Assembly: GCA_946415365.1 (NCBI GenBank)
Contig: CAMKSE010000001.1
Location: forward strand, 1 to 64,000
Direction: 5' to 3'
Source: an uncultured Prevotellaceae bacterium
GTDB taxonomy: Bacteria > Bacteroidota > Bacteroidia > Bacteroidales > Bacteroidaceae
DNA: 64,000 nt
The notes beneath the pieces are model-generated. The model was not told the DNA's origin. It saw only the letters and a program-made list of their open reading frames with translations, and did no database searches. Every line of letters starts with the position of its first letter. Position 1 is the first letter of the stretch. The position numbers and the translations under genes were made by a program. Below, piece after piece: positions 10,101 through 18,587 of the stretch.

Positions 10101-10109
10101 GCAAAGTTA
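10101..10109 (-). promoter_or_regulatory. -7 box for the MBL-rubredoxin gene
   Basis: Reads TAACTTTGC on the minus strand (TAnnTTTGC), 55 bp upstream of the ATG at 10046, in the divergent region shared with the AraC gene. Confidence 0.6.
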
Positions 10110-10186
10110 CAGATAATTACTCATACCATTGTAAACCTAAACGGAAGAAAAATTGATTAAAACGGAAATAACTCACATTTTCTTTG

Positions 10187-10195
10187 TATATTTGC
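10187..10195 (+). promoter_or_regulatory. -7 box for the AraC gene at 10223
   Basis: TATATTTGC matches TAnnTTTGC and ends 27 bp before the ATG at 10223. It falls inside the longest open frame (which begins at 10184), which argues that translation starts at 10223 and not at 10184. Confidence 0.6.
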
Positions 10196-10222
10196 ACCCG
10201 TAAACCATCAATCAATTGCAAT

Positions 10223-11107
10223 ATGTTCAGATTAGAAGCCACCTGGATGTGGCAATACGGCCACGACACCATCCCTGACTGGGACGGAAAACTGCTGATT
10301 GTCGATACCGATCCGCACAACTCCCTGGTAGAAACCAATGCGCTGCCAGGAACCGTTGCTGCTTACGGCTACACCATCGTGCTGCAGGGGTGGATAACGA
10401 TGCTATACAATGGTCACGAGGTTTATTACACCAAGGATGACCTTATTATATATACCCCAGGGATGATGGTAAGCGTCATAGATATCTCCGATGACTGTCG
10501 AGGCATCTGCCTTGTGGCCGACAAGGACTTCGCTTTCGAGTCGCCGACGATGCGTGATGCCATCCGAGCAGCCTACCTGCCTGCAGTAGAACTGAGTGAG
10601 CCGCGATTGACTCTTGCGGAAGAAGATAATCTCCACCTCATGGAACTGATGGGCATCATCCGCCGCTATCTCCTCTCAGCTGACCATCCTTTCCGCAGCG
10701 AGTGCCTTCGCACCACATATGGCCTGTTTCTGCTTGAACTGAATGCCATTCAGGAGCGCACCATCCGCGAGCGCAGGTTTCCCAAGCGCATCGAGGAACT
10801 GTTTTTCGATTTCCTTCGTCTCGTGCCCATCCACTTCACTGAGCACCACGATGTCGCCTTCTATGCCTCACAGCTCTGCATCACGCCGCGCTATCTCTCA
10901 CAGATTGTCCGTGAGGTTTCAGGCCGTACCGTCGTCGATTACATCAATCAGATGCTTCTGATGGAGGCCTCCTACCTGTTGCAGCAGACCTCACTCCCCA
11001 TTGTCCAGATAGCCGACCGCCTGCACTTCTCAGAGACCGCCTCATTCACCCGTTTCTTCACAAGGATGAAAGGCATGACCCCAAGGGAGTTCAGAAGAGG
11101 GAAATAA
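10223..11107 (+). CDS. AraC family transcriptional regulator
   Basis: 294 aa DNA-binding regulator, taking the ATG at 10223 (MFRLEATWMW) because a -7 box covers the upstream 13 codons. Residues ~1-180 are an AraC-type cupin/sensor domain of unknown ligand. Residues ~190-290 carry two helix-turn-helix motifs: FYASQLCITPRYLSQIVRE and IVQIADRLHFSETASFTRFF, ending with the GMTPREFRR signature. It is divergent from the MBL-rubredoxin gene, a natural target, and is followed 12 bp later by dinB on the same strand. Confidence 0.9.
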   Translation: MFRLEATWMWQYGHDTIPDWDGKLLIVDTDPHNSLVETNALPGTVAAYGYTIVLQGWITMLYNGHEVYYTKDDLIIYTPGMMVSVIDISDDCRGICLVADKDFAFESPTMRDAIRAAYLPAVELSEPRLTLAEEDNLHLMELMGIIRRYLLSADHPFRSECLRTTYGLFLLELNAIQERTIRERRFPKRIEELFFDFLRLVPIHFTEHHDVAFYASQLCITPRYLSQIVREVSGRTVVDYINQMLLMEASYLLQQTSLPIVQIADRLHFSETASFTRFFTRMKGMTPREFRRGK

Positions 11108-11119
11108 TCAATTAGAAAG

Positions 11120-12256
11120 ATGAACAAAATCATTCATGTGGATATGGATCAGTTCTTTGCTGCTGTGGAGCAGCGAGAGAATCCTGAACTGAGGGGCAAA
11201 CCTATCGCGGTCGGTCACGATGCCGAGCGCGGTGTGGTATCTACTGCCAGCTACGAGGCACGGCGGTTTGGCGTACATTCTGCCCAGTCCATTCAGGTGG
11301 CCAAGCGTCTGTGTCCGCAACTGATTATCGTGGAGCCGCATTTCCAAAAGTATAAGGAGGTGTCGGCACAGTTGCATGAGATATTCCACGACTATACTGA
11401 CTTGATAGAGCCTATATCCCTCGATGAAGCTTTCCTCGATGTGACGGAGAATAAGAAAGGTATTGAGTTGGGCGTGGTTATTGCCCGTGAGATTAAGCAG
11501 CGCATCCGTGAGACGACGGGGCTGACGGCTTCGGCAGGCGTGAGCTACTGCAAGTTCTTGGCAAAGGTTGCCTCCGACTGGCGCAAACCCGACGGTCTGA
11601 CGGTGATCCATCCCGACAGGGCTCTGGACTTCATCGCACAACTGAAGATTGAGAAGATTTGGGGCATAGGCCAGAAGACTGCTAAGAAGATGCACCGCAT
11701 GGGAATCTTCACGGGCCTTGACCTGAGAAACATGTCACTGAGCCGACTGACTCAGGAGTTCGGCAAGATGGGGCAGGTGTTCTATGACTTTTCGCGAGGC
11801 ATCGACAACCGGCCAGTTATCAGCGAGTGGGAGAGGAAGAGTGTCAGTTGCGAGCAGACCTTTGAATCGGACATCAGCGAGAATGCCGCCGTCACCATTC
11901 ACTTGTATCATACGGTGCTCGAACTGGTCAGGCGCGTCGAGAAAAACAATTTCGAGGGGCGTACCCTGACACTGAAGGTAAAGTTTGCGCGTGAGCAAAC
12001 TCAGCAATATGCCAAGTATCAGGATTTTCATCAAATCACCCGCAGCATCACCGTTGACCATGTGCTTCGAACCAAAGACGAGATTCTGCCATTGGCCAAA
12101 CAGCTGATGCAACAAGTGGAGTTTCATTCGCACCCCATCCGCCTGCTGGGTTTAGGTGTGTCAAAACCGGGAAGTCCCCAGCCAAACGGGGAACAGGCCT
12201 CCAGCCAGGGCGCATGGTGTGAGTTGGAACTGGAATTTGAGCCGTGGCCAGACTGA
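11120..12256 (+). CDS. dinB: DNA polymerase IV (Y-family)
   Basis: 378 aa error-prone translesion polymerase. The N-terminal catalytic motif IIHVDMDQFFAAVEQREN and the second palm motif ISLDEAFLDVT carry the metal-binding acidic residues. The helix-hairpin-helix segment IWGIGQKTAKKMHRMGI and a C-terminal little-finger domain follow, so the protein is full length. Translation may be coupled to the AraC gene 12 bp upstream. The stop codon is 1 bp from the end of the convergent HU-like gene. No beta-clamp motif can be assigned with confidence at the C-terminus. Confidence 0.95.
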   Translation: MNKIIHVDMDQFFAAVEQRENPELRGKPIAVGHDAERGVVSTASYEARRFGVHSAQSIQVAKRLCPQLIIVEPHFQKYKEVSAQLHEIFHDYTDLIEPISLDEAFLDVTENKKGIELGVVIAREIKQRIRETTGLTASAGVSYCKFLAKVASDWRKPDGLTVIHPDRALDFIAQLKIEKIWGIGQKTAKKMHRMGIFTGLDLRNMSLSRLTQEFGKMGQVFYDFSRGIDNRPVISEWERKSVSCEQTFESDISENAAVTIHLYHTVLELVRRVEKNNFEGRTLTLKVKFAREQTQQYAKYQDFHQITRSITVDHVLRTKDEILPLAKQLMQQVEFHSHPIRLLGLGVSKPGSPQPNGEQASSQGAWCELELEFEPWPD

Positions 12257-12257
12257 C

Positions 12258-12674
12258 CTAAGGTTTAAAGCCCGCCTGCCAGACGGCTTTGACGCCCTCG
12301 CAGAAGTCGTAGAGGATATGGCGACCCTGGATACGGCGACCGGCTGGGAGAAAACCGCAGACGATGCGGGTGATGTGGCGTCCGATGTTGAATTCCTTCG
12401 GATCATCCACACCGATACTCTCTACCCGAAGGCTGAAACGGCCGATTCCTGGGAGTATGACCGTCTGACCCTCGGAAAGTCGGTGCTTCAGGATATCCTG
12501 AAGTTCTGTTACCACACCATCCACAGTCCCCTTGGAAAATCCGCTGTTACGGCAAGCCTCAGCGGCTATCTCACCGAGCGTCACCTCGCCCTGACTGACT
12601 GTTTTCGCAAAAAATTTTCCATAAGAGCGACTGCTCTTAATGTTGTTCTTGATAAGTTTGATATGTACTGCCAT
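12258..12674 (-). CDS. HU-like DNA-binding protein
   Basis: 138 aa protein of the Bacteroidales HU/IHF-like family (HU-HIG type). It has the HU-like helical start (YGKFFAKTVSQGEVTLGEIAAEAC), the LPGIGRFSLRVESIGVDDP beta-arm region and a family-specific C-terminal extension of ~40 residues that canonical 90-aa HU lacks. In Bacteroidales such proteins often sit next to VapE/primase genes in small mobile islands, as here. The 205 bp between it and VapE hold several inverted repeats that may control it. Confidence 0.82.
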   Translation of the reverse strand: MAVHIKLIKNNIKSSRSYGKFFAKTVSQGEVTLGEIAAEACRNSGFSKGTVDGVVTELQDILKHRLSEGQTVILPGIGRFSLRVESIGVDDPKEFNIGRHITRIVCGFLPAGRRIQGRHILYDFCEGVKAVWQAGFKP

Positions 12675-12697
12675 TTTATTTTGTGTATTTTTTAATT

Positions 12698-12783
12698 ATC
12701 TGTCACTTTTTGTTATAACTTGTTTAATATCAATTTATTATATTGAGTGATAGATGTTTTGCATCTGTCACTACCATCACTCA
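12698..12783. repeat. Nested inverted repeats upstream of the HU-like gene
   Basis: ATCTGTCACT (12698-12707) mirrors AGTGATAGAT (12746-12755) around an AT-rich centre. AGTGATAGATG/CATCTGTCACT (12746-12772) forms a tight hairpin with one wobble pair. TGAGTGAT (12744-12751) mirrors ATCACTCA (12776-12783). The pairings are mutually exclusive, which suits an operator, an attenuator or a replication-protein site. Confidence 0.55.
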
Positions 12784-12785
12784 AA

Positions 12786-12804
12786 GTAAAACAACTTGTT
12801 TTAC
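12786..12804. repeat. Perfect 19-bp palindrome, copy 1
   Basis: GTAAAACAA-C-TTGTTTTAC, a perfect inverted repeat around one base. An identical copy lies at 12852-12870, 66 bp away. The pair sits between the VapE stop and the HU-like gene, and looks like a dimeric operator or paired terminators. Confidence 0.65.
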
Positions 12805-12851
12805 CTTCTAAAGTGCTATCTCTTACTGTTGTAAAGACTATCAGCAACAAG

Positions 12852-12870
12852 GTAAAACAACTTGTTTTAC
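12852..12870. repeat. Perfect 19-bp palindrome, copy 2
   Basis: Identical to 12786-12804. It ends 9 bp before the VapE stop codon (12880) and is followed on the minus strand by no long T run, so terminator function alone is doubtful. Confidence 0.65.
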
Positions 12871-12879
12871 TTTTTGAGA

Positions 12880-14643
12880 TTATATCTCTTCAACCTTGAA
12901 TACCGACCCTTTGTTAGAGCGCTTGTGCTGATACCCCATTTTGGTCAGCCTTCTTCCGAGTTCAACCTCCGTTCCTTTCGTAATCGTAAAGGTAGGGAAC
13001 TGTTTCTCAAGTCGCTTCATGATTAGTTGGAGAGATACGAACGCCGCCTCCTCGGATGTCTCCTCGGGGGCCAGATAGGTGAGGGCTATCATCTGCTCGT
13101 AGTTGTTGACCTGCTGAAACGGTTCGTTCTGCTGCATGATACGGGCGTTCTCCTCGTCTTCGAACCAGTAGCGGCGCCCCTGCTGCAGCTCGGTATAGAG
13201 CTGGGCATACAGCATGTCGTAATTTATCTGTCCCGAGTTGTCAATCTCATCAGCATAAACGCAGACAAAGCGGCGCGAGCCAGTGGGGTCAACGAGCGGA
13301 CGGCGGTTGTTGGTGGTGGCGATGAACGAGGCAAACCTCTGGCGCTCTTCCATCGTCTTGCCGTATGGCGGACGGAACTTCACGTCGTTCTTCGATATCA
13401 GGTACTTCAGGATGGGCTGCTGGCTTTTCGACATGGCATCAAACTCGTCGATGTTGATGAGCGCATACCCCGACATGGCGAGGAAGATGTCGTTGTCATT
13501 CTTCATCGAGATGCGGTCGTTGAAATATACCTGCAGATATTCTGGCAGCAGGCGGCGGCAGAAGGTGGACTTCCCTGACCCCTGCGGACCGATGAGCATG
13601 GGCACGATGGCATTACCGTGCTGGCGGTCCTTGCCGAGCCACTGGGCTGCCATCGAGAGCATCCAGGTGTGAAAGTCGTTTTCCCAGTGATTGTTGTCGG
13701 TCTTTACCCGTCGGGCCAGTTCGCCTACATAGTCGTGCTTGCCGTTCCATTGAGGCAGGTGGCGCAGATAGTCTTCCATAGGGTAGTATCTGGGGATGAG
13801 ATTCGAGTCGATATAGCGGTTCAGGTCCTTGTCCCACGATTCCACCCCCGCCTTCAGCGCCTTGATGGCCATGGTGTTGCGGGCAGCCTGGTCTAGCGGC
13901 TGGAACCCATATCCTACGGCGTTTATACGATATTCGGGCGTGCCTGTCATCACGTTGAGGCGCAGGGTATAGTGCTCCTTCATATAGGCCTCGGTCTTGA
14001 AGGCGAGTAGGGCAGAAGGGCGGGTATATTTCATCGGAATGGTCTTCAGGGTTTCCTTGAGGTAGGCGGTCTTGAAGGCGGACTCGATGGCATTGTTGTC
14101 AAGGCTATCGGAAAACAGCGGGATGAATGAAGCGACACGGGCACACCATGCCTGAGGCAGTCCTATCTGACGACAACCGTCTGCCAACTGTTCGAGTACG
14201 GCAATGGTATATTCCTCATCATCGCTGATGTCGCGAAACTTCTCAATGGCAGTATCGAGACAATCGTGGAATCGTCGCATGCGACTGTTGCGCAGACTCA
14301 GGCCAGGAATCTCTTCGGGATAGTTATAGTCGCTGATATTCTCCTGCATAGGTCGGAATTCGGGTGTCGCTTCCGGTTCTGAAGAAACGGTTAGGGCGAT
14401 AGCTGATGGATTATAGAATGGCTGCGGATCGTAGCTCGCCTTGCAACTGGTTTCGAAGGTTGGCTCGTGCTCGGCCAAAGGCGTACCCAACTGCGACGAA
14501 TAGATGAAATGCAGTTTGCGGAAGGCGTTGGTAAGGCTTTGGGCATTGAGCATGAAGTTTTGAGCTTTATGATTACCTTCCGGGACTGGGGCTGCGATGG
14601 TGTACTGGCAAACGATGTGGAGCGAATGACCGTCGTGACCCAT
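12880..14643 (-). CDS. VapE-family ATPase/primase-helicase-like protein, N-terminus probably lost
   Basis: 587 aa open from an ATG at 14643. The C-terminal half is a VapE-type P-loop ATPase: Walker A LIGPQGSGKSTFCRR (~350), Walker B region GYALINIDEFDAM, the sensor stretch ASFIATTNNRRPLVDPTGSRRFVCV, and a winged-helix tail. The N-terminal part resembles the Bacteroidales domain that precedes VapE, but begins in mid-domain (MGHDGHSLHIVCQYT). The same frame continues upstream past one TAG with plausible protein sequence, so the gene looks 5'-truncated. Such proteins serve mobile or phage-satellite elements. With the HU-like gene this is probably a decayed island; whether a product is still made is unknown. 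Confidence 0.8.
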   Translation of the reverse strand: MGHDGHSLHIVCQYTIAAPVPEGNHKAQNFMLNAQSLTNAFRKLHFIYSSQLGTPLAEHEPTFETSCKASYDPQPFYNPSAIALTVSSEPEATPEFRPMQENISDYNYPEEIPGLSLRNSRMRRFHDCLDTAIEKFRDISDDEEYTIAVLEQLADGCRQIGLPQAWCARVASFIPLFSDSLDNNAIESAFKTAYLKETLKTIPMKYTRPSALLAFKTEAYMKEHYTLRLNVMTGTPEYRINAVGYGFQPLDQAARNTMAIKALKAGVESWDKDLNRYIDSNLIPRYYPMEDYLRHLPQWNGKHDYVGELARRVKTDNNHWENDFHTWMLSMAAQWLGKDRQHGNAIVPMLIGPQGSGKSTFCRRLLPEYLQVYFNDRISMKNDNDIFLAMSGYALINIDEFDAMSKSQQPILKYLISKNDVKFRPPYGKTMEERQRFASFIATTNNRRPLVDPTGSRRFVCVYADEIDNSGQINYDMLYAQLYTELQQGRRYWFEDEENARIMQQNEPFQQVNNYEQMIALTYLAPEETSEEAAFVSLQLIMKRLEKQFPTFTITKGTEVELGRRLTKMGYQHKRSNKGSVFKVEEI

Positions 14644-14757
14644 AAAACAGAGTAGGGTATAGGGCTGTAGGATGGCCAGCCGTTTATATTTCCGATATTT
14701 CTAAAACTTTTTTTCAAATCGTTCGACTGCTAGTGTAATATCTTCTCTATTCCAGAT
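14644..14757 (-). pseudogene. Remnant of the VapE N-terminal coding sequence
   Basis: In the VapE frame, upstream of the ATG, the minus strand encodes KYRKYKRLAILQPYTLLCF directly joined to MGHDGHS. Before it come a TAG stop (14701-14703) and the stretch IWNREDITLAVERFEKKF, which ends at a TAA overlapping the last codons of the DUF362 gene. The sequence reads like genuine protein rather than a leader, and the frame is kept on both sides of the stop, so an earlier longer gene is the simplest explanation. Confidence 0.6.
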
Positions 14758-15739
14758 TTATCAACTCATACTTCTTTGAGCCAAGGCCAATCTGGGCTGC
14801 ATGGTCGATAGTGTGTGTGCCATGCTGCTTGTCGATGCGCTTCAGCAAATCGGTAGGGTCGTTCTTGGCCGTCACCTTCTGTTGGTTGATGATGTCGATG
14901 CAGGCCTGGTCGAGCGCTACGGGATCGGTAGAGGCGAGGATGCCATAGTCCTCCAGCTTCACGGGTTCGGGATGATCCACGCAGTCGCAGTCTATTGACA
15001 TGTTGTTCATGACGCTGATGTAGATGATGCCCTGCTTCTTGTTGAAGTAGTTCACCACAGCCTGAGCTGCTGCTGCCATACTTTCGAGGAAACCATCCTG
15101 ATTACCGATGAACTCCGGTGTCCACAGCTTACCCATATCCAGTTTCTCCATCTTGCCGGCCGAGTGGATGTAAGCCTTGCCGTTCTGACTGGCACAGCCG
15201 ATGGAGAGGTTCTTCAGCGCACCACCATAGCCGCCCATAGGATGACCCTTGAAGTGGTTGAGGGCAATCATGAAGTCGTAGTTGGCCATGTGGCCGCCTA
15301 CGATGTCGTACTTGATGTGCGTCTGATCCTTTACGGGGATGCGAATCTCGTCGTATTCGTCCATGATATCGACAGGAAAATACTTTGTGAAGCCGTGACG
15401 CTCAATCACTTTCCAATGGTTCTCTGACGTGTTGCGCTCGTCTTTCTTGTCGGAAGGGCCGTTGCCGTATGCGGTGTTACATTCCACGATGGTGCCGTCC
15501 ACCTCCCATATCAGGTTTTTCACCAGTTCAGGTTTCAGGTAGTTGGGATTGCTGCCTTCGCCTGTTGACATCTTCACTGCCACACGCCCCTTGGCTTCAA
15601 CGCCAAGTGCCTTGTAGATTTTTACCAACGATTCTGGTGAAATCTCCCTTGTGAGATACACCTTTGATGCCTGCTGAGCCATCACCGCAGCCGACACCAT
15701 CAACATGGCTGCTGCCAAAAAAAGGTTTACTTTTCTCAT
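14747..15739 (-). CDS. DUF362 domain-containing exported protein
   Basis: 330 aa with a signal peptide (residues 1-22, ends AVMAQ). DUF362 features are RVAVKMSTGEGSNPNYL near the start, the central ALNHFKGHPMGGYGGALKN followed by LSIGCASQNGK, and the ILASTDPVALDQACIDIIN segment. Some DUF362 proteins carry [4Fe-4S] domains, but none is visible here. The biochemical role is unknown. It has its own -7 box and ends exactly where the VapE remnant begins. Confidence 0.87.
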   Translation of the reverse strand: MRKVNLFLAAAMLMVSAAVMAQQASKVYLTREISPESLVKIYKALGVEAKGRVAVKMSTGEGSNPNYLKPELVKNLIWEVDGTIVECNTAYGNGPSDKKDERNTSENHWKVIERHGFTKYFPVDIMDEYDEIRIPVKDQTHIKYDIVGGHMANYDFMIALNHFKGHPMGGYGGALKNLSIGCASQNGKAYIHSAGKMEKLDMGKLWTPEFIGNQDGFLESMAAAAQAVVNYFNKKQGIIYISVMNNMSIDCDCVDHPEPVKLEDYGILASTDPVALDQACIDIINQQKVTAKNDPTDLLKRIDKQHGTHTIDHAAQIGLGSKKYELINLE

Positions 15740-15760
15740 AAATACAATTTAATATTGATG

Positions 15761-15769
15761 GCAAAGTTA
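15761..15769 (-). promoter_or_regulatory. -7 box for the DUF362 gene
   Basis: TAACTTTGC on the minus strand, 22 bp upstream of the ATG at 15739; matches TAnnTTTGC. Confidence 0.6.
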
Positions 15770-15896
15770 CCAATAAATGTCGAAATTTCGCTATTTTTAC
15801 GGAATGATTTAACAAATGTTGAGTCTCGTCACGACTCAGCCATTCAAGAAAACTTGATGGCTCTCGCTGCTCTCGACTACGTGTAGGTGCCCATGA

Positions 15897-16931
15897 TTAT
15901 TTGTTTCTGCTTGCTGCCACCCAGACGGGCTCCTCGCTCATCACAGGTTTGTTGACGGCCATCACGCCTGAGAGGTTGTGGGGCACGTATGGCTCTTCCA
16001 AGTAGCGGATATCATCGGCTGTCAGCCGGACATCGAGCGACTTCACGGCTCCCTCGATGTGGTGCAGTTTTGTGGCTCCCACGATGGGCGACTCCACCTT
16101 GGTCAACAGCCAGGCCAGCGAAATCTGCGTCATCTCCACACCATAGCGGTCGGCCAGTTTCACGACACGCTCCACCACGAGGTTGTCCTGCTTGGCGGTG
16201 GCATCATACTTGAAGTGCATGAACGCGTCTTCCTGCTGGCGCTTCGAGGTCTCACCTGGGCGCTTGGCCAGTTTGCCTGATGCCAGAGCGCTGTAGGGTG
16301 TCTGTGCGATGTTGTCTTCACGGCATAAGGGCTGCATCTCGCGCTCCTCCTCACGCATGATCAGGTTGTAGTGGTTCTGCACACTGATAAATTTTGCCCA
16401 GTCGTGTTTCTCTGCCAGTGCATTCATCTTCGCCAACTGATAGGCATAGACGTTGGCGATGCCGATGTAGCGTACTTTGCCTTGGCGCACGGCCTCATTC
16501 ATGCCTTCAAGAATCTCCTCGGCAGGCGTCTTGTAGTCCCAGATGTGGTAGATGTACAAGTCCACATAGTCCATGCCGAGGTGCTGCAGGCTGCTGTCGA
16601 TGTTGCTCAGTACATGCTGCCGACCATCGATGCCGTTCGTGATTTCCTCCTCTGTGCGAGGCAGGAACTTCGTGGCCACCACCACGTCTTCGCGGCGTGC
16701 CATATCCTTCAGCGCCCTGCCCACGAACTGCTCCGAAGTGCCCAGCTGATAGGCTATCGCCGTGTCGAAGAAGTTCACGCCGAGGTCGAGTGACCGACGA
16801 ATGATTTCCCGTGTCGGCTCTTCGCCAATCGTCCATGAGTGCTGTCCGATACTGGCATCTCCAAAGCCCATGCAGCCGAGGCAAATGCGCGACACGTTGA
16901 GGTCTGAGTTTCCAAGTTTTACGTATTCCAT
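15897..16931 (-). CDS. Aldo/keto reductase
   Basis: 344 aa NADPH-dependent oxidoreductase of the AKR superfamily. The opening MEYVKLGNSDLNVSRICLGC, the catalytic Asp and Tyr in NFFDTAIAYQLGTSEQFVG, the Lys in VVVATKFLP and the His in YIYHIW form the expected tetrad. The cofactor-binding LLTKVESPIVGATKLHHIEGA is near the C-terminus. Last gene of the redox cluster, 9 bp after the CMD-cupin gene. A 5' fragment of a closely related AKR gene is found at 32135-32191. Confidence 0.93.
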   Translation of the reverse strand: MEYVKLGNSDLNVSRICLGCMGFGDASIGQHSWTIGEEPTREIIRRSLDLGVNFFDTAIAYQLGTSEQFVGRALKDMARREDVVVATKFLPRTEEEITNGIDGRQHVLSNIDSSLQHLGMDYVDLYIYHIWDYKTPAEEILEGMNEAVRQGKVRYIGIANVYAYQLAKMNALAEKHDWAKFISVQNHYNLIMREEEREMQPLCREDNIAQTPYSALASGKLAKRPGETSKRQQEDAFMHFKYDATAKQDNLVVERVVKLADRYGVEMTQISLAWLLTKVESPIVGATKLHHIEGAVKSLDVRLTADDIRYLEEPYVPHNLSGVMAVNKPVMSEEPVWVAASRNK

Positions 16932-16940
16932 TATTATATC

Positions 16941-17945
16941 TTATTTCAGTTTGTTATACACTTCGTCAGTCACAGGCTCAAGCCACTCATTCGAGGCTCC
17001 TTCCTGAGCATCACGGTGATAAGTAAGGTGTTGGAACCATGAATCTTTGGCGGCACCGTGCCAGTGTTTTACCTCTGCAGGAATGGCGATGACTGTGCCA
17101 GGAGTCATCTCAACGGCATCCTTGCCCCATTCCTGATACCAGCCACGACCACTGACACAGATGAGTACTTGTACTGCTTTGTGGTGGATATGCCAGTTGT
17201 TACGGCAGCGAGGCTCGAATGTGACGTTCATAACACCACCGCCAACGTCAGCCAGATAACTCTGACCGATGAAATACTTGCCGTAAGGGTTCGGTTCGCC
17301 TTTCGGCCATTTGCTGCGCAAGGTATACCCCTCGCTGTCGAGCCAGGCACAGAGTTCATCAACCAGTTCCTGACTATTGCCCATATTCACGGCGCCCTGC
17401 TTGTGGGCAGCCAGTTGTGGAGCAACACCTTCGAGACCACTCAGGGCAGCAACGGTCACTATCTCGCGGTCGGCTGCAGAGAGTTGGTCGCTGGCGAAGA
17501 TGTCACCGAAGAGGTGCGATTTCAGATAGTAGTCATCCTGCGGACAGAAGTTGTAATCGAAAGAACGGCCAGAGAGTTTCGTCTGCACCTCTGTACCTTG
17601 CTTCAGAGCTTTTGCAGCGTCATCCCATATTTCAGGACGTTTCCAAGGCTTTCCTTCCTGCCATGAGGGCTGTTTGTTATCCAACACCTTATTTAGAACG
17701 CCTAATGCATTCAGCGAGCGTGGAAAGCCCGTGTAGGCATAGAGCTGTGAAAAAGCCTCCTTCAGCTCATTGATAGTCACGCCGTTGTCGAGTGCCATCT
17801 TCACGGCAGGCTCCAACCGTTCCAAATCACCCTGTGCCATCAGGCAGGCACATGCTGCCAATCCCTTTTGTCTTTCGGTCATCGTCTGACCTTGTATTGT
17901 CGCCATAGTCATTACTGCTATTATAAATGTTACTATTCTTTTCAT
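16941..17945 (-). CDS. Carboxymuconolactone decarboxylase-like and cupin fusion protein
   Basis: 334 aa with a likely signal peptide (ends IQGQ). Two CMD/AhpD-like helical units (~residues 21-90 and ~145-205, e.g. ADREIVTVAALSGLEG) are followed by a cupin (~225-315) with the metal motif WHIHHKAVQV and the second ligand set in PAEVKHWHGA. No clear CxxC redox pair of AhpD is present in the second CMD unit. The family is usually linked to small aromatic or quinone-like substrates; the actual reaction is unknown. Between the AKR and cyclophilin-like genes in one transcription direction. Confidence 0.88.
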   Translation of the reverse strand: MKRIVTFIIAVMTMATIQGQTMTERQKGLAACACLMAQGDLERLEPAVKMALDNGVTINELKEAFSQLYAYTGFPRSLNALGVLNKVLDNKQPSWQEGKPWKRPEIWDDAAKALKQGTEVQTKLSGRSFDYNFCPQDDYYLKSHLFGDIFASDQLSAADREIVTVAALSGLEGVAPQLAAHKQGAVNMGNSQELVDELCAWLDSEGYTLRSKWPKGEPNPYGKYFIGQSYLADVGGGVMNVTFEPRCRNNWHIHHKAVQVLICVSGRGWYQEWGKDAVEMTPGTVIAIPAEVKHWHGAAKDSWFQHLTYHRDAQEGASNEWLEPVTDEVYNKLK

Positions 17946-18008
17946 CTGATAATTTTAACTTTGTTGAACTTGCTCACGTTCGGAAATAAAAATGAATTTT
18001 CATTTCTC

Positions 18009-18587
18009 TCACTTAATCGCAACTTTTTTCCCGTCTTTAATCACAATACCCTTTTGTCCTACCAGAGCGAGAGTGCCCTGCAGAGTATAGCATTTTTTAT
18101 CTTTTAACTTTTCACTCTTAACTGTATTGATGCCTGTGGACAGTGCAAGCGACAGGGTAACACTGATGTTGCTTTCGCCTGCTTTGAGGAATGTGCGAAG
18201 CTCATTTTCTGACAGTCCGTCAATATGTCCTAAACGAGTATAGCTCCAAGAGTTTGACTCGTAGAAGATGCATATGTTGCTGCCGTTATAAAGCACGATG
18301 TCTCCGGGTAGGGCTGTCATCTGCTCGTTTTTCGTTGTCAGCGATTTGCCTAAAGAACCCCATATCTCAAAATCGTTGTCGTTGAGAGTCACCGTTATGG
18401 GTGCGTTCTGAAGTGCGGCAACCAACTCGCGTGTAGCGTCGTTATCGACCAGTGTCGCGCTTTGCGTTTGTCCATCGATAGTGATATAAATTTTATTCAT
18501 AGTAGGTGTTTCTGCTTTCGCTTCGTTGTCTGCAGAACAGCTGTAGAACAGCATGGCGGCTAAAAATAATAAATACTTATGCATCAT
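18009..18587 (-). CDS. Cyclophilin-like fold lipoprotein
   Basis: 192 aa with a lipobox-type signal (LLFLAAMLFYSCSAD), so probably membrane-anchored. Residues ~30-140 match the cyclophilin-like domain common in bacterial redox clusters (IYITIDGQTQSATLVDND, DFEIWGSLGKSL, PGDIVLYNGSNICIFY, YTRLGHIDG). No peptidyl-prolyl isomerase activity is known for this branch. The C-terminal part (TVKSEKLKDKKCYTLQG) contains a 7-bp-period repeat array at 18095-18122 and then a short motif resembling the end of a Por-type sorting tail; the latter is speculative. Start overlaps the amidohydrolase stop (TAATG). Confidence 0.82.
   Translation of the reverse strand: MMHKYLLFLAAMLFYSCSADNEAKAETPTMNKIYITIDGQTQSATLVDNDATRELVAALQNAPITVTLNDNDFEIWGSLGKSLTTKNEQMTALPGDIVLYNGSNICIFYESNSWSYTRLGHIDGLSENELRTFLKAGESNISVTLSLALSTGINTVKSEKLKDKKCYTLQGTLALVGQKGIVIKDGKKVAIK
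18095..18122. repeat. Heptamer tandem array inside the cyclophilin-like gene
   Basis: Four 7-bp units on the plus strand: TTTTATC, TTTTAAC, TTTTCAC, TCTTAAC. It keeps the reading frame and encodes Lys/Glu-rich residues (VKSEKLKDKK). Confidence 0.6.

Noticed and set aside
12156..12695. 179-aa plus-strand ORF
   Set aside because: Overlaps the dinB end and lies antisense to the HU-like gene; no family resemblance.
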